Below are positions 16,688-25,545 of a DNA stretch of 64,000 bases, piece after piece; position 1 is the stretch's first letter, and every line of letters begins with the position of its first letter. The notes under the pieces were generated by a model. The model worked only from the letters and a program-made list of their open reading frames with translations, had not been told where the DNA came from and searched no databases. This DNA comes from Hymenobacter rigui (GTDB taxonomy: Bacteria; Bacteroidota; Bacteroidia; Cytophagales; Hymenobacteraceae). The DNA is taken from the NCBI RefSeq assembly GCF_003944715.1, contig NZ_RWIT01000018.1:1-64000 (forward strand), read 5' to 3'. The translations under genes were made by a program, and so were the position numbers.

Positions 16688-18136
16688 TCAGCGGGCCCAC
16701 CACACGGGGACGTTGATGCTGTTGTTCTGGGTTCTGTCGGCTGCTATCTTGTACTGCACCGCGTTAAGCGCGCTTTCTGTGGCGGGGTAAGGCATGCGCA
16801 CAGGAATCAGCCCGTTGTTGAGGCTGGCCGAAACCGTTTTCAGGCGAGGAAAACCGGTCCGACGGTACTCCGTCCAGCCTTCGTAGGCGTTGTTGATGTT
16901 GCCCAGCCATTTTTGCGTCAGGATCTGCTCAAGGGGGTTCTGGCCATTCAGCCCGTAGGCCACCTTGCTACTGGTAAGGTAGCCGGCGGGCAGCGCCGTG
17001 CCCCAGTAGTCAAACGACTGGGTGATGCCCTGCTCGTACAAGGTGCGCGCCGAGCCAGGAATGAGCCCCCGTTGGGCGGCTTCGGCCAGCCAGAAGCTGG
17101 TTTCGGCCGCCGTCATGAAGTTGGCAGACAGCCGGTCCGAGTTTTCCCGGAAAATGGTGCCCGTAAGCGAGTAGTCGGCCAGCGAGATGGAGAGCCGTGA
17201 GGCATCCGGGCCGTTCAGCAGGCCTTTGTAGCTACCCGGGGTGGCCGCCGCGGGCCGGAAATACGTCGCTATGCGGGAGTCACTCAGGCCCGTGAGCAGC
17301 TCCTCGCTGGTTTTGGACATGATGAACAGATTAAAGTCTCCGACCCGGGCAGTGGCCATGCGGAAATTGTTGGGCTGGGTCAGTGAGAACCGGAAGGCGG
17401 CGTTGTCCGCATTGGTCTTGATGAAGTTGCCTTCGGCTACGACTTTCTGCAGGGCCATCTGCACGTTTACCTTCCCCGATATGCGCATCAGGTATTTAAT
17501 CTTCAGTGAATTGGCCAGCAGTATCCATTTGTTGCGGTTGCCCGCATACAGCACGTCGCCTTCGAGTGCCGTCGGCCCCTTGTAGCTGTTGATGGCGGCA
17601 ATGCCTTTGTCGAGGTTGTCGAGGATGCCGCCCGGGGCCGTGTAGATGGCCTCCTGGGTGTCGTAGGCCGGCGTAATCACGCCCGCTTTGCCCTGCAGCG
17701 CCTGGCTGTAGGGCACGTCGCCGTACAGGTCCGTCAGCGAGGCGGCGATGTAGGCCTTCATAATCAGGGCCGGGCCCTCGTATACCCCGAATGCCGCGTT
17801 GGTGCGCGCCTTCTGCAGCAGAATCTCGTTGTCGCGCAGGTTGCTGTACATAAATGGCCAGGGGTTGCCGCCGTACTGCGGCTCGCTCAGGCTGTGCCGG
17901 TCAAACAGGTTGAAGTCGATGGCCGTGAAATACTGCCCCAGCAGGTTGCCCGCCACGAAGGCTTCGTAGGACATCTGCTCCCCGTAGTCGAAGATGATTT
18001 TGCGCAGCAGCAGCGACGGCTGCACGTCGACCGGGGCGTTGGGGTTGGTGTTGATTTCCTCGAATCTGTCCGTGCAGCCGGGTAGCAGGCCGACCAGAAC
18101 GGTCAGCAGCAATAGGCTGTATAATTTCCGTTTCAT
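16688..18136 (-). CDS. SusD/RagB-family nutrient-binding outer-membrane lipoprotein
   Basis: 482 residues with a lipoprotein signal MKRKLYSLLLLTVLVGLLPGC (split: first 20 residues then lipidated Cys21). The mature start 'TDRFEEINTNPNAPVDVQP' is the usual opening of the SusD-like_2 group. Later marks are 'YTAPGGILDNLDKGIAAIN', 'KWILLANSLKIKYLMRISGK', and the C-terminal 'LEQILTQKWLGNINNAYEGWTEYRRTGFP', the conserved family ending. It caps the SusC barrel on the cell surface and captures ligand. It starts 15 bases after the SusC stop. Substrate not evident; no glycosidase or peptidase is present in the operon. Confidence 0.92.
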   Translation of the reverse strand: MKRKLYSLLLLTVLVGLLPGCTDRFEEINTNPNAPVDVQPSLLLRKIIFDYGEQMSYEAFVAGNLLGQYFTAIDFNLFDRHSLSEPQYGGNPWPFMYSNLRDNEILLQKARTNAAFGVYEGPALIMKAYIAASLTDLYGDVPYSQALQGKAGVITPAYDTQEAIYTAPGGILDNLDKGIAAINSYKGPTALEGDVLYAGNRNKWILLANSLKIKYLMRISGKVNVQMALQKVVAEGNFIKTNADNAAFRFSLTQPNNFRMATARVGDFNLFIMSKTSEELLTGLSDSRIATYFRPAAATPGSYKGLLNGPDASRLSISLADYSLTGTIFRENSDRLSANFMTAAETSFWLAEAAQRGLIPGSARTLYEQGITQSFDYWGTALPAGYLTSSKVAYGLNGQNPLEQILTQKWLGNINNAYEGWTEYRRTGFPRLKTVSASLNNGLIPVRMPYPATESALNAVQYKIAADRTQNNSINVPVWWAR

Positions 18137-18151
18137 ACGTTGGGTCGGGGC

Positions 18152-21100
18152 TTAGAAGGTAGCGCTGAGCTTCAGGCCCACGTTGCGGGTGGTGGGGTAG
18201 GTCATGTCCTCGACGCCCGTCTGCAGCTGGTTTTGCTGGAAGGAGGTCTGCTCGGGGTCGAAGTGCGGGATGTGGGAGAGGGCCAGCAGGTTCCGGCCCA
18301 CCAGGGCGACAGTCAGCTGCTGGGTGCGCAGCTTCCTGGCCAGCCAGGCCGTTTGGGGCACCGAGTAGCCCAGGGTCACTTCCCGCAGCTTCACGTAGGA
18401 GGCATTGTAAGTGTTGTTCTCCTCGTTGTTGCGGTCGTAGTACATGCGGTAGTAGGTTTCGGCCGGGATGGCCTTCGTGTTGGGCTGGTACACTGGGTTT
18501 TCGGGCGTGCTCACGTTCACCACGCCCTTGGCCACGATGCCCGCATCAGGCCGGTCGGCCGTTTCAATCAGCTGGCCCGCCACGCCGGCCAGGGCCAGCG
18601 TCCGCGACACCAGGATGCCGCCCTGCCGCCAGTCGAGCAGAAAGCCCAGATTATAGTTGCCGAAGCTGAACTGGCTCGACAGGCCCATCATAAAATCGGG
18701 GTTGTAGTTGCCCAGCTTCTTGAGGGTGTTGTCGGCAATGTACTGCCCGTTGCTGCCCACGATGAAATCGCCCTGCGGGCTGCGCAGATAGCCGGTGCCC
18801 CACATATCACCCATCCGGTCGCCTTGCCGCACCTGGTACCACACCGTCTGATTCACGTTGTCGTAGATGCGGTTGTAGCCCAGCGTCAGGGTGCCGGCCT
18901 CTTCGGGCAAGGACACCACGGTGGTCCGGTTGCGGCTGAAATTCAGGCTCGTGTTCCACCGGAAGCGGCTCGTCAGTACGGGCGTGGCATTGACCACCGC
19001 CTCAACGCCCCGCGAGCGGACTTCGCCCCCGTTGATGACCCGCTCGCTGTAGCCCGTCGAAATGGCAATGGGCAACGACAGAATCTGGTTGCTCGTGCGG
19101 GAGTCGTAATACGTCAGATCGAAGCCCAGCCGGTCGTGGAAGAAACGCACGTCGGCTCCGGCCTCCAGCGAGGTAATGGACTCCGGCTTCAGGTTAGTGT
19201 TGGCAATAGCGCTTTGGTCACTGAACGCCGGTTGCGAAAACACCGGGTTCCGGGCCGTGAAAGTGCCCGCCGTCTGATAAGGACCGGTGTCGTTGCCGAC
19301 GCTGGCAACACTGGCCCGCACTTTGGCAAACGACACGGCCGCAGGCAAGGCAAACTGGTTCGACAGCACCCAGCTGGCCGATACCGACGGGTAGAAAAAG
19401 GATGTATTAGCCGTGGAGGTGGGCGTAGCCAGGGCGCTCGACCAGTCGTTGCGCCCGGTGATGTCGACAAACACCAGGTCCTTATAGCCCAGCTTAGCCA
19501 GAGCATACAGGCTGTTGATGCGCTTGCGGCCGCTCTGCTGGTACACCTCCACCGGCGAGGCGGCGTTGTTGAGCTTGAACACGCCCGGCTGGGCCAGCGT
19601 CAGGGCCTGATACTGGTCGAACGACGTCAGCTGGTCCAGGCGGTTGCCCCCGGCCGATACATCGAGCGACAGCGGCCCCAGGCTGCGGGTATAGTTCAGC
19701 AGAAAGTCGGTGTTGACTTCCCGGAAGAAAACGGCGTTTTCGGCGTAAGCGCCACTTTTGAAGCGGTTACTGCTGAAGGCCCGCCGAAACTGGCGGTTCT
19801 CACGGGAGTAGTCCATGCCGCTACGCACCAGCAGCGTCAGGTTGTTGGCCAGCTCGCCCGTGACGGCCAGGTTGCCGATAAGCCGGTCGCGGGTAAACGA
19901 GTTGCGGTTTTCGTAAAGCGTAAAGTACGGGTTGTCGAAATACGTGTAGTTGTAAGAAAACTGCTGAATCCCCTCCAGCCCCGGCTGCCAGTACTGCTTC
20001 ATGGGGTTGATGTCGGTCTGCCGGCCCAGCCAGGCACTCAGGGCGTAGTTGGTGTTTTCCGAGCCGTACTTGGTGGCGGGCCGGTTGTCGCTGCCGCTGT
20101 TGATGTAGTTAATCGACGAGCTGATTTTCAGCCGCCGGATGGGGTCGAACTGCAGCCGGGCGGCCAGCGTTTTGCGCTTCAGGTCCACCCCCGGAATAAT
20201 CGACTGGCTGTTGAGGTCCGTGTACGAGAGCCGGTAGCTGCCCTTGGCGTAGTCGCCCGCCACGGCCAGGTTGTTGATGGCCGTAAGTCCCGTCTTATAA
20301 AAATCCTTCAGATTGTCGGGGTGCGATACGAACGGCGTTGGGGTGATGGGCAGGCCGCTGTAGAGCCGCGTATCGGCGCCGCGCACCACCTGGCCGCTGG
20401 GCAGGGTGACGGGGCTGTCGTACTGCGGAATCAGCAGGCCCGCGTCCAGCCGGGGCCCGTAGCTGTAGGAAATGTTGTCGTTGATGCCCCCGCCCAGGCC
20501 GTCGCCGTACTTGAACGCTCCGCTGTTGCCCTGCCCGTAGGTGTTCTGGAAGCGGGGCAGCTGAAACGGCCGCTCGGCGTAGAAGGTGCTGTTGAAGCTC
20601 ACGCCAATGCCTTTGCCTGCCGCCGAGCCGTCTTTGGTCGTAATCAGAATTACCCCGTTGGAGGCCCGGGTGCCGTACAGGGCCGCCGCGCTGGGGCCCT
20701 TCAGCACCGACACCGACGCTACGTCGTCGGAGTTGATTTCCCCGGCCCCATTACCGAAATCAATTTCCTGAAACCCGTTGGCATCGTCGTTGACCCGGTT
20801 GACCACTGTGGCATTGTTAATCACAATGCCGTCGACCACAAACAGGGGATTATTGTTGGTGAAGGACGATTCGCCCCGGATGGTAATGCGCGACGACGCC
20901 CCCACCCCGGTGGAGCCACCCGTGACCATAACCCCCGCCACCTTACCCGCCAGATTGTCGAGGAAGTTGGACGCTTTGACCTCGCTGATCTGGCGGCCCT
21001 CTATCTTCTGCACCGCGTAGCCCAGGCTCTGAGCATTGCGCTCCAGCCCCAGGGCCGTTACGACGACTTCGTTGAGGGATACGCCCGCTACCAGCTCTAC

Positions 21101-21370
21101 TTTCAGGCTAGTTTGGCCCGTGTACTGCACTTCCTGCGTTTTGTAACCCAGGGAGTTAATGACGAGTACGTCGGCGGGCTGGAGGTTGGCCAGCGTGAAC
21201 ATGCCCGCAGTGTTGGTGAGCGTGCCCGCCTGCGTACGTTTTACCTGCACAGAGGCCCCCGGTATCGGTTGCGAGGAGGCCGCGTCCAGGATCTGTCCGG
21301 TGAGTTTCTGGGCCACTGCAGAACCGGATAAGCAGGACAGGGAGACTAGGAGGAGTAGGCGTGCTCGCAT
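18152..21370 (-). CDS. SusC/RagA-family TonB-linked outer-membrane transporter
   Basis: 1072 residues. Signal peptide 1-20 (SGSAVA|Q). A carboxypeptidase-regulatory-like domain covers about 22-100 ('LTGQILDAASSQPIPGASV'), then the plug with 'NEVVVTALGLERN', 'VAGVMVTGGSTG', 'ITIRGESSFTNNNPLFVVDGI' and 'SVSVLKGPSAAALYGTRASNGV', all SusC signatures, and a barrel to the end (NVGLKLSATF). It forms a TonB-powered import complex with the SusD lipoprotein. It is the first gene of the minus-strand operon; no ECF sigma/anti-sigma pair lies upstream, unlike many glycan loci. Confidence 0.93.
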   Translation of the reverse strand: MRARLLLLVSLSCLSGSAVAQKLTGQILDAASSQPIPGASVQVKRTQAGTLTNTAGMFTLANLQPADVLVINSLGYKTQEVQYTGQTSLKVELVAGVSLNEVVVTALGLERNAQSLGYAVQKIEGRQISEVKASNFLDNLAGKVAGVMVTGGSTGVGASSRITIRGESSFTNNNPLFVVDGIVINNATVVNRVNDDANGFQEIDFGNGAGEINSDDVASVSVLKGPSAAALYGTRASNGVILITTKDGSAAGKGIGVSFNSTFYAERPFQLPRFQNTYGQGNSGAFKYGDGLGGGINDNISYSYGPRLDAGLLIPQYDSPVTLPSGQVVRGADTRLYSGLPITPTPFVSHPDNLKDFYKTGLTAINNLAVAGDYAKGSYRLSYTDLNSQSIIPGVDLKRKTLAARLQFDPIRRLKISSSINYINSGSDNRPATKYGSENTNYALSAWLGRQTDINPMKQYWQPGLEGIQQFSYNYTYFDNPYFTLYENRNSFTRDRLIGNLAVTGELANNLTLLVRSGMDYSRENRQFRRAFSSNRFKSGAYAENAVFFREVNTDFLLNYTRSLGPLSLDVSAGGNRLDQLTSFDQYQALTLAQPGVFKLNNAASPVEVYQQSGRKRINSLYALAKLGYKDLVFVDITGRNDWSSALATPTSTANTSFFYPSVSASWVLSNQFALPAAVSFAKVRASVASVGNDTGPYQTAGTFTARNPVFSQPAFSDQSAIANTNLKPESITSLEAGADVRFFHDRLGFDLTYYDSRTSNQILSLPIAISTGYSERVINGGEVRSRGVEAVVNATPVLTSRFRWNTSLNFSRNRTTVVSLPEEAGTLTLGYNRIYDNVNQTVWYQVRQGDRMGDMWGTGYLRSPQGDFIVGSNGQYIADNTLKKLGNYNPDFMMGLSSQFSFGNYNLGFLLDWRQGGILVSRTLALAGVAGQLIETADRPDAGIVAKGVVNVSTPENPVYQPNTKAIPAETYYRMYYDRNNEENNTYNASYVKLREVTLGYSVPQTAWLARKLRTQQLTVALVGRNLLALSHIPHFDPEQTSFQQNQLQTGVEDMTYPTTRNVGLKLSATF

Positions 21371-21978
21371 TCAGGGGAAACGTTCGAGGGATGAAGTTTG
21401 GCAAGCTACGGTATGTAAGGGGTAAGTGGATGCCTTAAATGCTACAGGTATCGCTCCAGAGCATAATAATGATGAGGTGATTTAGGAATGAAGGGTAGAA
21501 GAAGGCCTTGTATTTCTTCTGTTCTGGCAGCGTAATCCAGCAGAGCGTTGACCCACAAATGGCGTAAATACGACAAAGCTTTCAAGGCTGAATCGCTGCG
21601 TCCAGCCATTGAGGGCCGCAGCCCCAAAGCGCCCACCCGCTGGTAGCAGGCGCAGCTGGTGGCCGAAGTAGGCAGTGAGAAAGTAGCCCACGACCCGTAG
21701 GTTCAGGCTCTGCACGCGCTTGAAGCGGGCCGAGCAGGAGCTCGATATTCTATAAAAACCTTGGTCAGCAAATGCTTTAGCCGCATTACTACCCAGCATA
21801 CCCCGCGAGCAGATATCAGCACATTGCCCCCTACTCAACGGCCGTACTTCAAGTGTAAGTTGCCGAATAAAAGCAGACTGCTGACCCGGGTCATGTAGCA
21901 TTAAGTCCGCCTACCAAAAGAACCCATTCTAAGCAACGCAGCGGCGATTCACTATGCTTTCAGTTCGCGCCATTACCC
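21371..21978. other. Upstream region of the SusC operon; possible decayed coding debris
   Basis: 608 bases with no intact gene. Two overlapping minus-strand frames (21482-21901 and 21442-21636) hold protein-like pieces, for example 'RHLWVNALLDYAARTEEIQG' and 'SPHHYYALERYL', in different frames. That could be a frameshifted remnant of an unrecognised gene. The SusC promoter should be close to 21371-21450, but no clean box was found. Confidence 0.3.
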
Positions 21979-22442
21979 ATGTTGCGTACGCCGTGGCTCA
22001 TTCTCCGGCAGCTCACTGCCAATGATGCCGCAGTCATGCAGTTTTTCGGGTTAATGCCGAGTTTCCTCGCTACGTGCCCCGCGAGCCGGGGACGTTGCTG
22101 TTACAGGGGAACAGGGCAGGAGATGCGGGGAATTATCTGTTGGTGGAACCTGCAGCCCGAGAACTATCGGGCCGAAATCGACAACGGACTGCACCCCGCG
22201 CACGGTCCGAAAGGATTGATGAATGAGGCCTCGGCCGCGGTGGTCCGGTCGGCTTCGAAACGATGAAGCTGCACTGCATTGAGGCACCGCTCGCCCCGGA
22301 GAATACCGCATCTGTCCGGCTGTTGGAAAAGCCTAACTTTGTCCGCCAAGTCCACTTCCACGAAAAGCTGTGCCCCCGGGGGGCAGTTTTTGGATGTGGC
22401 TGTCTATATCCTTCTGGCCTCTGCCTGCGCGCTTTTAAATAG
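21979..22442 (+). pseudogene. Frameshifted RimJ/RimL-type GNAT acetyltransferase
   Basis: The first frame begins LRTPWLILRQLTANDAAVMQFF, the standard RimJ-like opening (first 20 residues), and later has 'NYRAEIDNGLHPAHGPKGLM' (family: RAEIGYWLHPxxWGKGLMTEA). The next block, 'GFETMKLHCIEAPLAPENTA' and 'SVRLLEKPNFVRQVHFHEK', lies in another frame (from 22251). A third, 'GGQFLDVAVYILLAS', is in a further shift after the C/G-run at about 22373-22385. Put together, the pieces cover most of a GNAT of about 170 residues with at least two frameshifts and a degraded central part. It is a clear pseudogene just upstream of the NAT gene. Confidence 0.8.
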
Positions 22443-22537
22443 CTCGACCAGCCGTCGTATAATGGCCCGGGAAAGTCAGGCGTTGGCCAGAGAAAGTGCA
22501 TTCCACATCACGGGTCAGGTAGTCTACCTCATACAGG

Positions 22538-23296
22538 ATGGATACTAACGCATATTTGGAGAGAATTCATTACCACGGCACTCCTGGTGTTACGTTAAAT
22601 ACCCTCGCGGAACTACAGGTAGCGCATATGCGGGCCGTGCCGTTTGAAAACCTGGCAATTCATTATCAGCAGCCTATTTCGCTGGATAATGACCGGCTGT
22701 TCCAAAAAATTGTGCGGAACCGCCGCGGCGGATTTTGTTATGAGTTAAACGGTTTATTCGCCCATCTGCTGCAAGAAATCGGGTTTTCGGTCACATTGCT
22801 TTCGGCCGAAGTATACCAGAAGGATGATACCTTCGGCCCCGCCTTTGACCACCTGACGCTTTTGGTGGAACTGGATGATATCTTCCTGGTGGATGTCGGT
22901 TTTGGCGACTCCTTTACCCAGCCATTGCGCCTGCAGCAGCGCAGCCCACAAGTGCAGGGAACAACGGCCTATCAAATCGAGCAAGTGGGGGATATCTATA
23001 TTGTTCACCAGAAAAAGCTGGAAGAGCCGGATGGCGGTTGGGAACCCCAGTACCGATTCACGCAGCAGGCGTGGCAGCTGGCCGATTTTAGCCCTATGTG
23101 CCACTACCACCAGACATCACCAGAATCCCACTTTACCCACAAAAGGATCTGTTCCCGGGCTACGGCAGAAGGCAGAATTACCTTGAGTGATCAGCGCCTG
23201 ATTGTTACTGAGGGGGCTAGTAGGATGGAAACCATCCTGCCGTCGGAAGCAGCATTTTTACAGGCTTTGCAGGCCTATTTTTCCATCCAGATCTGA
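22538..23296 (+). CDS. nat: Arylamine N-acetyltransferase
   Basis: 252 residues. The Cys-His-Asp triad is visible: Cys67 in RGGFCYELN, His105 in FDHLTLL and Asp119 in LVDVGFGD, the classical NAT motifs at the usual positions. The opening (YLERIHYHGTPGVTLNTLAE) and 'HMRAVPFENL' are also family marks. The enzyme moves acetyl from acetyl-CoA to arylamines and hydrazines in the cytosol. Its stop overlaps the start of the flavin reductase gene by one base (TGATG), so the pair is probably co-transcribed and co-translated, fitting a small xenobiotic-detoxification unit. Confidence 0.92.
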   Translation: MDTNAYLERIHYHGTPGVTLNTLAELQVAHMRAVPFENLAIHYQQPISLDNDRLFQKIVRNRRGGFCYELNGLFAHLLQEIGFSVTLLSAEVYQKDDTFGPAFDHLTLLVELDDIFLVDVGFGDSFTQPLRLQQRSPQVQGTTAYQIEQVGDIYIVHQKKLEEPDGGWEPQYRFTQQAWQLADFSPMCHYHQTSPESHFTHKRICSRATAEGRITLSDQRLIVTEGASRMETILPSEAAFLQALQAYFSIQI

Positions 23297-23850
23297 TGAG
23301 CAACCCAACCCCCAAACTAGTTGGTCTAGGAGGGAGCCTACGAGCTGGCTCCTACTCCGCGGCCGCTCTTCGCACCGGATTAAGCATCGCCACCGAAAGG
23401 GGCGCTTTGACGGAACTACTGGATCTGGGCAAGCTGCACCTGCCCCTCTACGTCCCCGATTTGCCCATCCAAGAGTATCCCCCGGAATCCCAAGCAGTCA
23501 TTGAACACGTCGTGACGGCCTTTCGGAGTGCCGATGCCATGCTGTGGGCCACGCCCATCTACCACGGTGCCATGAGTGGCGCCTTCAAAAATGCGCTCGA
23601 CTACATGCAGCTTTTGGCCCGAGACCCATTGCCTTACTTACAAGGCCGCGCCGTGGGCTTACTTTCCATTGCAGGACCAACGCCGTTGAGCCAGATGGCT
23701 GATTGCGTAGCAGAGTTGCGAGCATGGGTAGCGCCAACCCGTGTTACGCTGCTGGCACAGGACTTCTCGCCAGAATTGACGCTAACCAGTGAAGTAGGAA
23801 TCCGCCGGCTAACCCGGGTAGTCACGGAATTACTCAGTTTCAAAAGATGA
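23296..23850 (+). CDS. NADPH-dependent FMN reductase family protein
   Basis: 184 residues with a flavodoxin-like fold: 'LVGLGGSLRAGSYSAAALR' is the FMN-phosphate loop, 'ELLDLGKLHLPLY' the second strand, and 'AMLWATPIYHGAMSGAFKNALDYM' the conserved isoalloxazine-contact region (P-x-Y-x-G/H-x-x-x-G-x-x-K-x-x-x-D). Members reduce FMN, quinones, azo dyes or chromate with NADPH. It overlaps the end of the arylamine N-acetyltransferase gene by one base. Whether it acts as oxidoreductase on nitro/azo compounds, feeding arylamines to the NAT, is inference from this pairing. Confidence 0.85.
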   Translation: MSNPTPKLVGLGGSLRAGSYSAAALRTGLSIATERGALTELLDLGKLHLPLYVPDLPIQEYPPESQAVIEHVVTAFRSADAMLWATPIYHGAMSGAFKNALDYMQLLARDPLPYLQGRAVGLLSIAGPTPLSQMADCVAELRAWVAPTRVTLLAQDFSPELTLTSEVGIRRLTRVVTELLSFKR

Positions 23851-23868
23851 CCTAGAGAGCGTGGATAG

Positions 23869-24345
23869 TCAACGCATCCAATCGAGAGCAGCCAGTAGGT
23901 GCGCCAAGGCTAAGAAGGAGGAAGCGGTTTTCTCGTAGCGGGTAGTGAAACCACGCGCTTCCTTGAGATGGCCGAAGAAGCGTTCGGCTTTGTTGCGGTG
24001 TTGTGGTCGGCGTACAGGTTGGGGAGCGTGGTGACGCGGGAGTTTGCACAGGGTTCTGAATGGAATCACGGGTGTAGCCTCGCATGCGGCCACAGCGGCC
24101 ACTACGGCGTTGGTATCGTAGGCTCGGTCGGTTACTACCGTACCGAGCGCTTGGGGCAAGCGGACTAACAGGCGGCATCACTTTTTTTACCAAGCGGCGG
24201 AAGCGCCGCGCTACCGTGTTTCACGGGCCGAACTGCTCTGGTAAATTGCGCCATCTGCAGCCCGTGCGCACATGGTAGACCACCGCGTAGACAAACTGCC
24301 GGGCCGTAGCCCGCGTGTAGCTGCTTTCGTCAGCCAGACACAAGC
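23869..24345 (-). pseudogene. Degenerate IS5-family transposase
   Basis: The N-terminal piece (to about 24221) ends 'VYHVRTGCRWRNLPEQFGP' and then meets a stop where IS5 proteins read W. The frame continues 'RRFRRLVKK' before jumping. The C-terminal piece (frame from about 24171) reads 'LPQALGTVVTDRAYDTNAVV', 'HRNKAERFFGHLKEARGF' and 'LALAHLLAALDWMR', including the last catalytic region (ERFFGHLKxxR). About 40-100 central residues with the first catalytic Asp are missing. Stop, frameshift and deletion show it is dead. The N-terminal limit is uncertain. Confidence 0.8.
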
Positions 24346-24701
24346 CCCCGGGCTTGAGCACGCATCGTAGTTGCGCCGCTTGTCCAGCTTGCTTACTTGC
24401 AGAGGTGTTGCCATAACGGGAGGAAAACACATCCGAAATCCGTCCGGCCTCACTGCACCACCTTATTGGGCGGCCGTTGGTAGGAGTAGTAGAAAGCCAC
24501 AATTGCACCCATGCAGAATTGAAGGGTAAAAGCCTGCTCTTTTTTCTGGCGTCGGAGAAAAACCTGTGGATAGGCGGCAAATTTTACCCGATTGCTCTGC
24601 TCACGTTTTGGCTTGAGAATGCCTCCAGCACTACTACCAGAAACCAGGCTAACGGGCTGAATGAGCAAATAAATGTCCCGTGAACTGTCCCGTAGGCAAA
24701 G
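24346..24701. other. Decayed or non-coding stretch next to the IS5 remnant
   Basis: About 350 bases with several short frames on both strands but nothing recognisable. It may hold the transposase N-terminus and left end of the IS, plus older debris. No terminal inverted repeat could be assigned by eye. Confidence 0.3.
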
Positions 24702-24739
24702 AAAAACCCCACTAACTAACTGATCAGTTGATTAGTGGG
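24702..24739 (-). terminator. Intrinsic terminator of tRNA-Arg
   Basis: Arms 24708-24723 and 24724-24739 pair over 16 bases with two mismatches. On the minus strand they are followed by five Ts (24702-24706). It lies just downstream of the minus-strand tRNA gene. Confidence 0.7.
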
Positions 24740-24747
24740 ATTTAGTG

Positions 24748-24819
24748 TGGTCGCGCTAGGAATCGAACCTAGATCAAGAGCTTCGGAGACTCCCATACTA
24801 TCCGTTGTACTACGCGACC
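24748..24819 (-). tRNA. tRNA-Arg, anticodon CCG
   Basis: The minus strand folds into a full 72-base cloverleaf. The acceptor stem GGTCGCG/CGCGACC is perfect, the D arm is GTAC/GTAT, and the anticodon stem GGAGT/GCTCT carries loop CTCCGAA, giving anticodon CCG after U33. The T arm CTAGG-TTCGATT-CCTAG is perfect, and A is the discriminator. CCA is not encoded. CCG reads CGG arginine codons. A terminator follows at 24702. Confidence 0.9.
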
Positions 24820-24968
24820 CGGTAATGAGTGGCAAAACTAGCCAGAAAACCCGCTGCTGCCAAACAGCTTCCCCCATTTTCTGCAAAATCCTGCACCGTT
24901 TTTCAGTAACCTTCGGCTGTTCAGGGGAGTTAACCCATCAGACTATTTTGACATTACTCACATTTTGT

Positions 24969-25457
24969 ATGACCAGCACCGAAAAAAAGACCTTGTACAC
25001 CGCCGAAGCAACGGCTATTGGGGGCCGTAGCGGCCACGTTCGTTCCACCACTGGTACCATCGACTTGGATATGTCGGTGCCGGAAGGATTGGGTGGTAAG
25101 AAAGGTGCCACCAATCCGGAGGAACTGTTTGCCGCCGGTTATTCATCCTGTTTCCAGCAGGCATTGCTGGTTATTGCCCAACGTGCCGGCGACCGGCTCG
25201 ATTCGCAGACAGAAGTGAAGTGCGCGGTTTCCCTTTTCCAGGAGGGAGAAGGTTACGGCCTCTCAGCAGTACTTGATGTAGATCTAAAATCGTTTGATCG
25301 GGATAAGACCATTGAAATGGTGCGGCAGGCGCACGCCATCTGCCCATACTCAGTGGGTACCCGTGGAAATATGGAGGTAGAACTGCGGGTACAGGGAGAA
25401 GCTATTCCGCTACAGGCCGAAGAAAATGCCGGCGTCGCCGTGCAGAAAAACGCGTAA
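24969..25457 (+). CDS. ohr: Organic hydroperoxide resistance protein, Ohr/OsmC family
   Basis: 162 residues from ATG 24969; the frame is open further upstream but would run through the tRNA gene. Thiol-peroxidase marks of Ohr are present: Cys61 in 'GYSSCFQQALL' and Cys125 in 'ICPYSVGTRGN', with Arg20 and Glu51 (NPEELFAAGY) as the conserved pair. Ohr reduces organic and fatty-acid hydroperoxides in the cytosol with lipoylated partners as electron donors. Length is a little above the usual 140 because of a C-terminal extension. Likely monocistronic; no OhrR regulator is adjacent. Confidence 0.9.
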   Translation: MTSTEKKTLYTAEATAIGGRSGHVRSTTGTIDLDMSVPEGLGGKKGATNPEELFAAGYSSCFQQALLVIAQRAGDRLDSQTEVKCAVSLFQEGEGYGLSAVLDVDLKSFDRDKTIEMVRQAHAICPYSVGTRGNMEVELRVQGEAIPLQAEENAGVAVQKNA

Positions 25458-25474
25458 GCGCATCGGTTATCAAC

Positions 25475-25514
25475 CACAACGACCCGGCTACAGATAAGTA
25501 GCCGGGCCGTTGTG
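25475..25514. terminator. Hairpin terminator after ohr
   Basis: A 17-base stem with one mismatch (25475-25491 / 25498-25514, core CCCGGCTAC) and a six-base loop, between the convergent ohr and transglutaminase-like genes. There is no long T-run, so a bidirectional but weak terminator is likely. Confidence 0.65.
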
Positions 25515-25545
25515 CGTAGTTAGGATAGCGCATGATGCCAGATAC

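Noticed and set aside
18140..21331. Very long plus-strand open frame (1063 codons) opposite the SusC gene
   Set aside because: Its product is a low-complexity V/R/G/H/A-rich sequence with no family motif. It mirrors the codon bias of the clear SusC gene on the minus strand.
24735..24968. Upstream extension of ohr
   Set aside because: The extension runs through the tRNA-Arg gene. The Ohr family start fits ATG 24969.
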